Assembly: GCF_040115645.1 (NCBI RefSeq)
Contig: NC_089566.1
Coordinates: forward strand, 2,542,001-2,606,000
Reading direction: 5' to 3'
DNA: 64,000 bases
Origin: Euwallacea fornicatus
Lineage: Eukaryota; Arthropoda; Insecta; Coleoptera; Curculionidae
The notes under the pieces were generated by a model. It made no database searches, had not been told where the DNA came from, and worked only from the letters and a program-made list of their open reading frames with translations. A program made the translations under genes and the position numbers. Positions 48,313 through 59,173 of this stretch are shown here, piece by piece (position 1 is the stretch's first letter; each line of letters begins with the position of its first letter).

Positions 48313-49430
48313 TTGGTATACACAAAAGAGAGAAAATCTACTCGAGTAGAAGTTTTCTTTGACATACAAAAAGCTTTCGATCAGGCGAGCGCCAGCAACA
48401 TTGGCAAATCTTCGTCGTCCAGGGCACCTCTAGGAGATTACCAGGAGGTAAATCGAGGGCGATCGTCCACAGATCACTGTTTCTCACCACTCCTAATGGG
48501 AGATTTTTGGAGGCTTCAATCCGGGGGATGCAACGCGCAAGTGTATCCTAACAACATGATAGGGGCGATTGCTGTGTTCGAACGGTTACGAACACTAATT
48601 TTAGTTCTTTAAAAAAAACATGTGCACAGGAAGTTCTGATCAATGTCCTGAGTATATTTTTTTAGACAGTTTCCGAGAAATAGCTTGTCTAGCAATAGAA
48701 CAGTGGTGTAGGAGTGGTTGTGAATCCTGAGAAGACAACGTTAGTATTTACGACATGAGAGAAACGAACATAAGGTTCAAGCAACCCACGCTGTATGCGA
48801 AACTTCTGCTGCTAAAGTTAGGATACTTGAAGGTGACCAGCTACAGGAAGCTAATCTGGTAAAGCCATGGGGAAGACATATGTAATACAATAAGACCCGC
48901 TTTACGCTAAAATTGACAACACTGCAGAAAGTCGTCAGTCTGGTGAGGCATATTTACGACGCCACCAGGAACAGAGCTCAATGGGGGGTGCCCTGCTGAA
49001 GTTGCTGGGGCTTTCAGTCTGAATCAATCAGGAGGTTTGAGTTCCGTAAACACCAATAGTCAATCCTAAGCCAACCCGGGTGTTCGAGGATTGCTCAACT
49101 AGTTCGACATACCATTCCAGTCATTCTCTCAGAGGAGGAGTTCCCCAATGACCGACTAAGGCGGAAACAATCGTTTAAGCGGAACTTTCTAATGAGAGAG
49201 GGATTTACAATGGAAATTCTTCAGTCGTCGTCGGACAACAGTCAGGTTTCCTATGCTGACGGATCGAAAACGACTAATTTACACCCATAAAAACCGGAAT
49301 ATACAGGGCTCGCCGCAGGAGGGGAAATTTTTTGCCGTGAGAAATATACAACAGTCTTCTAAGACGAGATTTTCGCTATACTCATGGCTGTTATATGAGA
49401 AAAAGCCAGATGAGAAACTGAAAGGGAGAT
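48313..49430 (+). pseudogene. LINE (R1/Jockey-type) reverse transcriptase and RNase H remnant
   Basis: The + strand frames give VEVFFDIQKAFDQ (first reverse-transcriptase Asp block), then FSPLLMGDFWRLQSGGCNAQ with VYPNNM where the active YADD should be (both Asp lost), then VNPEKTTLVF and RFKQPTLYAKLLLLKLGYLK (thumb region), and after about 400 bases SYADGSKT with AAGGEIF and a TVF-DEIFAILMAV block, as in the RNase H-like domain that follows in R1/Jockey-group LINEs. Frameshifts and stops separate the blocks. Such elements copy themselves through RNA; this one cannot. The order and spacing are compressed by internal deletions. The endonuclease part was not seen. Confidence 0.7.
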
Positions 49431-49689
49431 TTACATTTTATGCGACAGTCAAGCCGGCCTACGGGTTATCTACAAATCCAGGATCAGTTCAGGGCTCCGC
49501 TAGAAATGCAGAAACGCTTTTCCAGAGGTATGAGGATAGTCCCGAAAGTACCCGACCTGACATATAGATGGCGATTTGGTAAAAATTTGTCTATATTACA
49601 AACAGCCACCCTTAACCTTAAGTTATGTCTAAAATTTAGGGGTGTTACGTTGATTTGTGTTTATTTCGGCTCCGTATTTAGTGAACATT

Positions 49690-50240
49690 TTTAGAGAATT
49701 TGTAAACATGAAAGAAATTGCTCGTCGATACGTTGTTCAACGTTTTAATTTGAAAAATCTTAGCCCGTCCAGCATCAAAGCGGTGTTAGATTCTACTCTG
49801 GGGAAATCAGGTTCTTCGTTAACAACCGTAAAATATTGGATGGTGGCTCCTTAAACTTGAAACAATAAACGAAGAATATTATACAAATTTATTGCAGCGT
49901 TTGCGCGAAGAAATTAGGGAAACGCAACCGCATTCGGCGAAAAAGAAATTCAATTCAATTCAATTCTCCATTCAAGTTCACCAAGACGACGCACCAGTCC
50001 ACACTTCAATCATCGCGACTGCCAAAATTAATCAACTTGGTTTCGAACATCGTCCTCGTCCACCCTATTCATCAGATTTAGCCCCCTCAGATTATTTTCT
50101 ACTTCTAAACTTTAAAAAATGGCTCGGTGGAGAGAGATTTACCGATAAGGAAGAGGTGGGGTTCGAGGTTGACGCCTGATTTTGAAGCATTCGAAGCTTC
50201 TTAGTATGAACGGGTTATAGAAGGGAAAAGTGTGTCAAAA
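49690..50240 (+). pseudogene. mariner transposase pseudogene with internal deletion
   Basis: An N-terminal remnant (MKEIARRYVVQRF, 49708 on) stops at 49854. The C-terminal half then follows: EEYYTNLLQRLREEIRETQP, AKKKF, VHQDDAPVHTS (second Asp, with the HQDxAPxH motif of mariner), RPPYSSDLAPSDYFLL (the third Asp of DD34D) and FKKWLGGERFTDKEEV. The stretch between, which would hold the first catalytic Asp, is missing. The best frame is 49892-50179. An extra short repeat of ATTCA/TTC near 49955 interrupts the HQD region. It is clearly an old, inactive mariner. Confidence 0.8.
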
Positions 50241-50787
50241 GAGCCTGTGTTGAGAAATGATGTAATAATTTACAAGATCGTTTTTCTTTAAGTGTTCGGT
50301 CGGGAATTTCTGGGACTTTTCTCGTGACAGATGCAGAGATAGTCAGCCTGCATAGTAATACCTACGACATAGGGGAACGCAAACTGGTTGGATCATGTTT
50401 GGTCCTTAACAACGCTTCGAACAACTCGAACCGCCTCCAAGACGTGGCAAGAAATGCGTGTCGCCCGCACTAAACGCACGAACCTGAGAAAACTGAAGAG
50501 AATAACCGCCCACAGTTGCTGGATGTGGACAAGCCAAGGACATCTTACTCGAACTGGACACTAGTCTAGACACTGTGGTGCGAAAGAGGAATCTTTATAC
50601 CACTTCCTATAGGGCTGCACAATAAGTGAGCACGTCTGAGGAAGCAGCAACTTCCGATTTTTAACTGGGACAGGACACTCTTCTTTATAAAGAGGACGGA
50701 TCGTATTACGAAGAGGGAAGGGCCCACATAGAACGAAAAAGGGTGGATTAGGAAGTGAATAGCGCCCCAAAGGGCCTAATTTTCTTT

Positions 50788-50805
50788 AAAAAAAAAAAAA
50801 AAAAA
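50788..50805. repeat. A18 tract
   Basis: An uninterrupted run of 18 A follows about 550 bases of non-coding sequence. It may be the tail of a retroposed transcript on the + strand, but no source gene or target-site duplication was recognised. Confidence 0.45.
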
Positions 50806-52470
50806 TTCAGCGAGTCAAAAGCTAATGGGCGGAGGGAGCGAAGGACTTTTGGTTCCCACTATGGCACGTGACATAAATAAGGCCATTGTAAGAAGACATC
50901 AGCGTGCAAAATTTATCTAAGAGATATGCGGCACGGCAAGCCAAAAGATATTTATCTTTCTTATTATTAAAATAATATTACACAAAACAAGCACGCAGAA
51001 TTACTTTTTCATTTTTATGGCTCCATATACTCCCGCAAAGGGCATTATCATTGTATAAACAAAATAGGATTCCTTTAAAAGCCGGCCGTATTTTCGCCAG
51101 GCCCTCTTAAATAACCTTTTCAAAATGAACTGTGCTCCGGAAATAAAATACTACCTTAATATGACGCATAAAAATTATGTCGTTATTCTCCTTTTTTTTA
51201 TTTTTTTTTTCTGGAAATATCGCCGCCCTTTATATCGCACGGAAGAGTGAAAGGTGATGCACCACGTGATCAAGTACGTAGGTTCCTGTGAGGAAAAATA
51301 GGAAGTGAAATTCCCGAAGAACGACGAACGAACTCAGAAACGGTTCTTTATAAATCTTTAAACAAAAAAAGACAATTCGTTATGTCCATCTTAGGTTACC
51401 CCGTATTCAAAGCTCCCGTCGCTATTGTCCAGAGGTATAAAATATCGCTTTTAATATATAGAAATATGACCATTTAAACTGTCTGGGGACGCTTACACCG
51501 CCCTAAGAAACAGTGAGACATAGGCCCATTTTGAAGAAAGGTAAAAGGGTAAAGAGTAGGGGAGTGCCGTCTCTGCCTGACCATCCGGTAATATTGCTCT
51601 ATAAAACTGTCGGTTTTTCTTTATTGTTTTTAAAGTTTAAGCTTACCTATATATTTCAACCGTAATGGCTTGAAAGAGGGGAGTAAATATTTGTTCATGG
51701 GATGAAATAAATGACGTTAATAAGCGTTGAACATAAATTAATTTTTCTTTTTTTTTTCGTATGGGCTGTTTACAGGGAAAGCTCATGAAGTCCCGATGAA
51801 CTCGACAGTAGTTTAAAAACTATGAAAAACAAGCGTTTCGTGTTGTTTGCTCAAGTGCCTGCAAATCTGCATGGATTTGAATAAATTCTCGCTTCGCGGA
51901 AGGAAAAACTTGGCCAAAAAATAAAACAAAGGACAAAGACAAACAGTCAACCAACCAACGCATGATATAAATTTTCGACATGCAAAAGTTGCCGGCATAA
52001 AATAACTTCGGAATTTTTCGTTCCGCACTCGGTTGATTCGTGTTTTGTTTTTCTTAAACGAGTCTTTTCGCCGCTTGTTTTTGTTTTTGCATTTCAAATT
52101 CGGTATATCGATCTTCTTTTTTCTTTTTTTTTTCGCTAATCAAGTCGATGAATGAGGCGTAATTCCGACGATGAAAAATTCATTTCTCTAAACGAATCGT
52201 CTGGAAATCGGGGCAAAAATTAATTAATGCAATAATTAAAAACGCCGTTTATGTCGCTATATTTTCGTACCCTGTTCCACTTTCTACCAGAGAACTGAGA
52301 AAAGAATATTTTGCATTTTCGAGTGTCCGCCCTTCGATGAAAAATATACACGTCTGGCCGTCCCGTCCAACCAAGTTTTAATTCAAATTTGCCAAAGTGT
52401 CCTTTTTGAATAAACATATTTCATTTTGGGACCCTTTTCAGCCTCAGATTTAATAAATATGCGAGTTAAC

Positions 52471-52945
52471 AATTCGAGAATTTGTATTAGATTTTAAATT
52501 TACATTTTCATATTTTCCACCTTCTGATGGAGGAGGTGTTATCAATTAACGTTGTGTTTTCATTTTGGGATTTAGATTTAAAAATCGATCTCAATCGAAA
52601 GTAAATATAACGCCTACACTTATGCACGGGCTCCCGTTAGAGCACAATTTGAGAAGGTATGACACACACGTCATTGTAACTCATTTTCCTTTTCGAAAGT
52701 ACGCCCCTCCGGTGGTAAAGAATGTCAAACCAGTATCATCGAACGTGGTAGATCGAGCGAAAGATTCTGAGATGAAATTTTGGACCTGAACCGACCCGAA
52801 ACCCAGCGAGGCCCTTACAGAGCGAGAGCAAATGGACAGTGATGAATTGGCTAATATCGGCAGACGGTGGTGAAAAAAAAGACAGAAAGAGCGTAATCGA
52901 AGGTGTTAAGCACCTTAGGTATAGACCAGGAGCAACCCCCTGGGG
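52471..52945 (+). repeat. Unknown interspersed repeat, copy 1
   Basis: The start (AATTCGAGAATTTGTATTAG, then ATTTTAAATTTACA) recurs at 52948-53090, and the later part (about 52680-52945, ending ACCCCCTGGGG) recurs at about 53680-53965. The matches are diverged but keep order, for example TATCAATTAACG and the GACCTGAA to AGCAAATG run. One frame has a polar, charged composition but no known domain. It could be part of an unrecognised retroelement or a local segmental duplication. Confidence 0.5.
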
Positions 52946-52947
52946 CG

Positions 52948-53965
52948 ATTCGAGAATTCGTATTAGATTTTAAATTTACATCCTTCACAACCCCATGGAG
53001 GACGCGTTATCAATTAACGTTTTTAGATTTAGACCTATAAATCGACGTCATTTGAAAATAAATTTAATTCGGTGATATGCGCGGGCTCTATCCTGTCTAT
53101 TATTCATTTTATTTAAAAAAATGTAGGATCCAGTTGTCAAGTCAACCACCCTGTACACGGTTTTCAATTGTATTGCATTGTCTATTTCGATTGGGCCGAG
53201 ACTCTATCGGAAAGGTGGTAGATTGTAAATAGTTAGGGTTAAGCCGTTGTTAAGGAGACTACGTGCCTCTTCGGCACACCCATGGTGGACTTTGGCTGGT
53301 GCGTGAGAATTCCCACCGAGTTACCTTGTCGGCATGGGAGTTTCCCGCGAAAGACTCTGTCGGCATCGGTATTACTTATGATAAGCTTCGTCGGCCCTTA
53401 CGGTGCAGACGCAGTTACCGCCGACGGAGGACTTCAGCAGCACGATCCAAGGCGACGGGTAGTGCACGTGGTGTCGATGGCACCACCCCCCCAACCAGGG
53501 TGCGCCGCCAGAGGGTTTAGTATTTAAGACTTTCCCGAAGATGGGGCATTCTAATTCCGATTTCTGCTGATATTCGATTCGACTTCAAAGTGAAGACAAA
53601 AGCCGCGTCCACCCTCATAAGCTCACAGCTCTAAATTGTGCCCTAAACTAACGGAATGAAAACCCACGAAGATGTATGATAGACTTTTTCGTAACTAATT
53701 TTTCTTTGTGCAAATACACCTTTGTCCCGACCAACGGACATCAACCATCGTCGTCTGACGCGTCGGACAAAAGGAGAGATTTGAGGTTTGAATCTCGGAC
53801 TTGCACTGACCTGAAACACAACGAGTCACCTTCGTTACGCAAACAAATGACCAATGATAAATCCCCGCTCGCGTTAACAAATGATAGAGAAGAAAGGTCA
53901 GAAAAAGAGGAATGAAAGATGTTAAATGTCTTAGCAATAGACAAAAAGCCACCCCCTGGGGACCA
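52948..53965 (+). repeat. Unknown interspersed repeat, copy 2
   Basis: This copy opens like copy 1, contains a CpG-rich segment at 53270-53530 with two overlapping 80-codon frames, and ends with CCACCCCCTGGGGACC near 53950, like copy 1 at 52935. The extra middle segment is absent from copy 1. A reversed TACAGGGTGG end (CCACCCTGTA) lies at 53146. No protein family is recognised in the open frames (53263-53520, 53282-53527). Confidence 0.45.
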
Positions 53966-55467
53966 TTTCGAAGTTATGATTGCCAAATTTCACAGTTTAT
54001 AGCCATGGGCGGGCAAGATATATAATAATGTCCGTACAGTTAAACCGGACGGACGTTAGCAATTTATGAATGTCCGGCAGCAGGAACCGTCGATGCACCA
54101 TATGCCGGCTAGTCCTGCGAACGACAACCGTCATTTGTAACTGCGGGGGGCTAAACAAGGACGTTTTGCTAAATATTAATAACTCTCACTCAATTACCTT
54201 ACACTTACTGGAATTTCAGGACCAAGGATTTATATTAATTGGCGACCGTTTAACCTCCTCGAACTACATCGCTCCTACTCAGTATGTGGAGTTAGGCCTT
54301 TAATTTATTATTTCGGCTGCCTGAGCCAACACTTGGCATAATCGCATTATTACGACTTCGGTCCCAGACGTCTATTAATCGCATTCTTGAACGCTGATCC
54401 ATTTGCGACCGATAAAAACTAACCATTAAGAATTAATATGATAAAGCGTTATCGTGGAAAAGTAAAACCAATAAGCAATCTCCTCCTCCGGGAGGACTAT
54501 CGGGAGGGGCGCAAAAAGGAAGTGTAAAAGCACGTCATTCCCAACTTAAGGCAAATAAATTAGGTTTAAAGTATAAACTCATTTGAGTAAGTAGATTGTG
54601 TTTAAGATTGGACAGATCGAATGGGCTGGCTGATGCCAGGCGCGACTGAGAATAAATAAAAGTCTAATAAAGGCTCTAATGGAAAAAGCGCCTGGAAGTG
54701 GGAAATAAAAAAGATACCGTATAATTGACAACCGACCAGGAGTGCATTGTGTTGGGGGGAGAAGTGAACGACACTTTCGATCACCCAATATCTAAATCAG
54801 CCCCAATTTTCGACGGCAGGAAGCTTAATAATTCCGTTCCAAATGAGAACCTCTTTAATCCGTCATTCAGCAGTTTCATTTTCAATACGCACGTGATTAA
54901 TTAATGTTGCGCAGTGGTTCTTCGGGGGCCACGGGGAAAAAGAAAAACAATTGTTTTGCCGCCATTTTTTTTTCGAAATTTAAAAATTTTGAGCGCGCGG
55001 ACGCGCATCGTCTGTCAGCGTTCGCGCCTCGGATAATTTAAAAATAATACTCCTTCGGGGAAACGAAGAAGAGTTTGAAAGGTAATTTTACGAGGGCAAA
55101 TGAGCATAAAACAGCATGTGGTTAGAGGTGAGAATCATTGATATTCCAACGGTGACGTCTTGTGGAAACTTAAAAAACTTGACGCCCCCCGTGTTTGGCT
55201 CGGTCGCGCATATTTCATATGCAGGAGGGCTGTTTTGCTTGCCGCGGCAATATTATTTCCATATTTTTCACATAATGCGCGGCTGTATATGGGTTTTATT
55301 TCATGTGACATCATGGTAATGCATTTTAACATCTTATCATTCATTGCGGCGTCTTCGCAACTCTTTAAAAAGCGCTCCTCCTTTTTGGCCCGGCGCAAAT
55401 ATAATTTGGTTTATGGAGGTTCGACCCGTATTCCCCAATTTACGACGTTTACTTTGTCTTTCGCACA

Positions 55468-55480
55468 TACAGGGTGTCCC
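55468..55480 (+). repeat. Solo transposon-end motif
   Basis: TACAGGGTGTCCC is a close match to the consensus end and lies 110 bases before another end at 55578 in the same orientation. Confidence 0.45.
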
Positions 55481-55577
55481 GAGCGCGACGGGACCAACAG
55501 CAACGGCGGATTCCTGCCGTCAAAAGATCAAGATCCGGGACAGTTGTCGCGTGCCGAAAGTTAACGTTAACAAAAAC

Positions 55578-56810
55578 TACAGGGTGGTTCGGTTTAAATG
55601 TTATCTTTCATCCTATATCGTGTCGTCGCAGCGTTTCGACTGGCGGTACTCAAATTTAGAATCCCAGAGGGCTAGTACTGCCGGTTTCGTTGTAGCTAAT
55701 AGGGGACGCCACTTGAAACCGTCTTGGCCGAAAGGACTCTAATCGTTCTCCGCACATCTCCGGTGGCCTCATTAATAAAAAAAATTATTCTGTTTGAAAT
55801 CGAGGGTAACAAAGGCATACCTGCTAGCAGCCTCGAAACTTGACTTGGTTTTCCAGATATTTGCACACAGTAAATCTTAAGTAGGAGTTTTCCTTTTAAC
55901 ACGACATAGGGATGAAGAACTGCGCAAAATCTTTAAGTAGCATTTTCTCGAATTCCCAAAAGCAACCGAATTATGCGAGTATGGAACAAAAAACAAAAAA
56001 AAGTACGAAATTTTTTAAATAATAAATTTTCTCGCAGGCCGCAATGGCCCAATAAGACAGCGAGATCGCCAGACCTAAGACCATGTGATTTTTTTTCTGG
56101 GGGTTTATATGGAAAGTTTGGTCTTCACAACTGACATTTGGACAGTGGCAGAGCTGCGTGGACGGATAGAAAGCGCCGCTGACATGATTCGTGGAGGAAG
56201 GTCTCTTCTAACAGTCATGCACAGAGTGGTGCGTAAGGTGAACGACAATTTGTGTAAATGAAACCAATCGGGACGATTTCGAACACGTTTCGCAGCCAGT
56301 CCTGGAGTAAATAATAATTAAAGATTTTTTTTTTTAATTTAAACTTCCATAAGCGCACATTTCACTTGTTTTCGAGACGTTGAAAAAAATGTTAAATCAT
56401 GTTTTTGCTCAGTTTTTCGATTTAGTCTATGTCGTGTTAAAAAAAGAAAGCCCCTACTGAAGATTTACTCTGTATAATGTATGATACGTATAACACAGAA
56501 AAACGTCAATTCCAACCAATTGAAAAAAAAATTGACGTTGACTTTGACAACTTACTACCCTGTCATTGACGAATCGTTATTCAGTTTAAAAATGGCGCCG
56601 ATGTAACCGAAACGAACGCCTATTTGCTTCGTTTGACTTCGTCAGCTCTCGGTTGTATTATATATACGAGTATTCGTGAGAAGTGAAACGAGCAAATATC
56701 TCGAAAACAATCAAGTTTTTGAGGCTACTAACCAATATGCTTTTTTTACCTGGAATGTTAAACAGAATAACGTTTTCTATTAATAGGGCTACTTAATAAC
56801 ACCCTGTGTC
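55578..56810 (+). mobile_element. Decayed Tc1/mariner-related transposon
   Basis: The start ACAGGGTGGTTC (about 55579) and the reversed end AACACCCTGTGTC (about 56798-56810) bound about 1.2 kb that contains a transposase C-terminal remnant at 56003-56262. The ends match only over the outer bases. The assignment of these two ends to one element is inferred. Confidence 0.45.
56003..56262 (+). pseudogene. Transposase C-terminal fragment (DUF4817/Tc1-mariner-related)
   Basis: The frame at 56003 reads VRNFLNNKFSRR, then PQWPNKTARSPDLRPCDFF and GGLYGKFG. The VRxFLNxxF-xxWIGR-xxWPxRSPDLxPxDFFLWG pattern is that of the block around the third catalytic Asp in the transposases that carry a DUF4817 N-terminus. 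After a stop, TDRKRR and further remnants of the C-terminal helices follow. The first two Asp blocks are missing. It is the best evidence that a coding member of the TACAGGGTG-ended family existed in this genome. Confidence 0.6.
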
Positions 56811-56904
56811 TTTGTTACTGTTAACTCTCGGAATACAACAATTGCGCTGAATCTTCATATTTTGATGGCAGGAATCTGCCGTTGATATTTGTGCCGTTAC
56901 TTTT

Positions 56905-56930
56905 GAGACACCCTATATATACAAGGTGTC
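56905..56930. repeat. Head-to-head transposon ends
   Basis: GAGACACC at 56905 and GGTGTCTC at 56925 are exact reverse complements around CTATATATACAA. One end closes something to the left; the other opens the foldback element at 56919. The two elements abut or one inserted at the edge of the other. Confidence 0.6.
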
Positions 56931-57936
56931 TCCGAATATAGTGCCATAAGTTCAACCACATCTTCTAGGTCCCAAAATGCGACGAAAAGTTCATATAAAC
57001 ATATATCGAAATATGCTTCGTTTTTGACATACAGGAAATGAAAAGTTGGTTCCTGAGGATGGTATTTTGAAATATTTTCGAAACGTCTCCAGATAAATTA
57101 GTGAAATTTTGTATTTTACTGCAACACTTTGTGCTCTTTTTGAGCGTTTACGAAGAAACTGCCACATTTTTCCAACGGCGGGTATATCGAAATTTTTTAC
57201 ACTTAATATTATTGACGATTTTATCAGTGAGGAAAAACATTAAAATTGAATATTTTTACTTTTCTTGAAAGTCCAAATTCCCAACCATTTTTGCTAAAAT
57301 AGAGATTTAACAAATCGGTTGATACTGTGTTTGATTGAATAAACATCAGATTTAAAACCCTGTCGGCCGTAAAATGGAGCAAAAAGAGTTTTTTGATATT
57401 ACCGTACATGATAGCATTTAATAATAAAGTCTGGTTTTCGACGGATTTTCACTGTCACCGGAACAGTGTTTAATTTCAATTATTGTTAAAGACAATGTGT
57501 AAAAAAGAGTTTTAAATCTAATATTTGTTTAATAAAATAAAGCAGCCAACAATTTGGTAAATCGCAATTTTCCCAAAAACTCCTAGAGGTTTCGACAACA
57601 GTACCTCTTTTACCTAAAACGTTCAAATTTAACATTTTTCTTATAGAATCGTCAATGAAGTTAACTTCTACTAGTTCCTTAGTTAGTTCAACTAGTTACT
57701 TCATAAAGTCTCAGAAAGAGCACAAGACATTATGACGAAGTAAGAAATTTCATTCATTTATCACGAGACGTTTCGAAAATATTAATAAAAAACCGTCCTC
57801 AGGAAACGACCATTCGCACCCTGTACATGGAAAACGAAGTGCGTTGCCTCGCACGTTTATTTGAAGCTTTCGTTATGTTTTGTGATCAAAAATACGCGAT
57901 CGACTTTAGGGCACCATGTTCAGGAACACCTTGTAT
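56919..57936. mobile_element. Foldback transposon with about 450-bp inverted arms
   Basis: ATACAAGGTGTCTCC at 56919 is mirrored by GGAACACCTTGTAT ending at 57936. The arms match far inward: GTTCCTGAGGATGGT (57049) against ACCGTCCTCAGGAAAC (57791), ATATTTTCGAAACGTCTC (57070) against GAGACGTTTCGAAAATATTA (57763), TTGTGCTCTTTTTGAG (57128) against CTCAGAAAGAGCACAAG (57710), and ATTGACGATTTTATC (57210) against GATAGAATCGTCAATG near 57645. The loop near 57360-57480 holds no clear coding remnant. TA flanks both sides. Confidence 0.8.
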
Positions 57937-58387
57937 CTCCCACCGAGCCTCAAACATGTTTCGCCTTGAGGCCAAATAACAAATTAACGACGACATATTT
58001 CAGTGAAAAAATCCAATTTAAAAACATGCCCACCTTTAGACCGGGACGATAAAAGTGAATGTAAGTCGCACCCCAGGGGTGTTTGGACGTCGGAATGGAC
58101 ACTCGAGAAGTAATAAGCTTAAGACGGTATGTTGATGGGCCGACCGGCCGTTCCTCTAATCCCTTCTTGAGCAAACATCTTGTTGGATAACTTAATTTCT
58201 CCTTTACGGCTGATTGAAACCCTGCAGGGGTGGTCCAGACCCTCTAATATAGATATGAGTGGGTACGCGTTGCCAGCCTCAATTAGAAATATAAACAGGG
58301 GTTTTGTTGGGAATGTGTTTTGATTGTAAACATTAGCTTACAGACGATCCCGGGTCAAAATTGATAATGAAGTTTTCTGTTTTCTAG
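57937..58387 (+). other. FoxP: End of FoxP intron 1
   Basis: About 450 bases of ordinary intron lead to the acceptor of the first shared FoxP exon. No repeat or open frame of note was seen. Confidence 0.5.
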
Positions 58388-58606
58388 CAGGCGGCGTCCC
58401 TAGAAAAAGTGTTGAAGGAACAGCAGCAACATCAGCAACTGGAGCTCGAAAGGAGTGGCTGGGACCAAGACAGAGAAGACAGGGATCTGAAGGGCAATGG
58501 CAGCGTCAGTCCTCCAGGATCGGATCTTCACGTGCAAGACGACTCTCCGTTGCCGGCATCGGAGTCGCAGAAAAACCTCAGCGCCACCATACCGCCGGTG
58601 TCACAG
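58388..58606 (+). CDS. FoxP: FoxP, shared exon 2 (Gln-rich/Ser-Pro segment)
   Basis: The 219-base, phase-0 exon encodes QAASLEKVLKEQQQHQQLEL, a charged stretch with WDQDREDRDLKG, and a Ser/Pro/Asp-rich tail with VSPPGSDLHVQDDSPLP and SATIPPVSQ. It is bounded by TTTCTAG|CAG and a CACAG|GTAAAA donor. The acceptor is a NAGNAG pair (TAG then CAG), so the first Gln can be included or skipped. The amphipathic Gln/Leu/Glu start is typical of the N-terminal region of insect FoxP, which mediates co-repressor and self contacts. It can follow either candidate first exon. Confidence 0.9.
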
Positions 58607-58664
58607 GTAAAAACGGGTTAATGGTACCCGGATCGATTCTGGACCATCGCACCTGTTGTTCCAG

Positions 58665-58859
58665 ACGGAGTCAAAACTAGGCAACGATTATCCCCCATAC
58701 AGTCAATCACAAGGGGCCGTACCTCCGATGATGTCGTCGCCTGCTTCAAACTTGCATCATATACAGCAAATTTTGCATCAACATGTCCTCAGTCCGACGC
58801 AGCTGCAGAACTTAATGAAACAGCACTCGTTAATGCAACAGCAGCAGCAACAACAACAG
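58665..58859 (+). CDS. FoxP: FoxP exon 3 (poly-Gln)
   Basis: The 195-base, phase-0 exon follows a 58-base intron (acceptor TTCCAG at 58659-58664). It encodes TESKLGNDYPPYSQSQG, then MMSSPASNLHHIQQILHQHV, LSPTQLQNLMKQHSLMQ and a run of eight Gln made of mixed CAG/CAA codons. The block resembles the LxPxQLQxLLQ...Q motif and poly-Gln tract of FOXP proteins; in this family the tract influences aggregation and repressor activity. The chosen donor is CAG|GTAGTG at 58860; a stronger-looking GTGAGA lies 11 bases downstream but would shift the frame. Confidence 0.9.
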
Positions 58860-58920
58860 GTAGTGATCCGGTGAGATTTCCGTCTGATTCGAAATTACCT
58901 GACCTTTGTTCGAACTTCAG

Positions 58921-59173
58921 CACCACCAGCTGGCGGAACTAAGTAAAAAACAAATGGAGCAGACAATGCAGCAATTGCAAGAACAGCTTCAACTGAATCT
59001 CATTCAACAGACACATATCCTGCAAAACAGCGATAAGAAGAAAGCTTCGGGATCGCTTCAACAGCTGAGCCTTCAGCAGCAGCAACTTATTCAGCAGTTG
59101 CAGCTGGTGCAGCGACAATACGTGATGCATCAAGGTATGGGTATGCAGCCGCTGATGCTTGCCCAAGGACAAG
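58921..59173 (+). CDS. FoxP: FoxP exon 4 (Gln/Leu coiled segment)
   Basis: The 253-base exon follows a 61-base intron (acceptor ACTTCAG) and ends in phase 1 at CAAG|GTAAAT. It encodes HHQLAELSKKQMEQTMQQ, LQEQLQLNLIQQTHILQ, then the basic linker NSDKKKASGS, LQQLSLQQQQLIQQLQLVQ and QYVMHQGMGMQPLMLAQGQ. The Gln/Leu heptad-like pattern suggests a helical or coiled region. It corresponds to the QxQLxLNLLQQ region of vertebrate FOXP proteins. Intron retention would end after about 14 residues at a stop near 59214. Confidence 0.9.

Larger units (their letters stand above)
22887..58387 (+). other. FoxP: FoxP intron 1 (35.5 kb)
   Basis: The intron runs from GTAAGA at 22887 to TTTCTAG/CAG at 58381-58390. 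It is full of dead transposons (33.2-34.9, 48.3-50.2 and 55.6-57.9 kb) and unknown repeats. It also contains a candidate internal promoter and alternative first exon (43.1-43.6 kb), plus CpG-rich and homeodomain-site-rich patches that may be enhancers. Stretches not listed separately (for example 27-30 kb, 37.7-39.3 kb, 41.5-43 kb and 50.8-52.4 kb) show no recognisable gene; open frames there are short and without family pattern. Confidence 0.7.

Noticed and set aside
53263..53527. Two overlapping 80-85 codon frames in a CpG-rich segment
   Set aside because: They lie inside the duplicated repeat and show no known domain; treated as part of that repeat.
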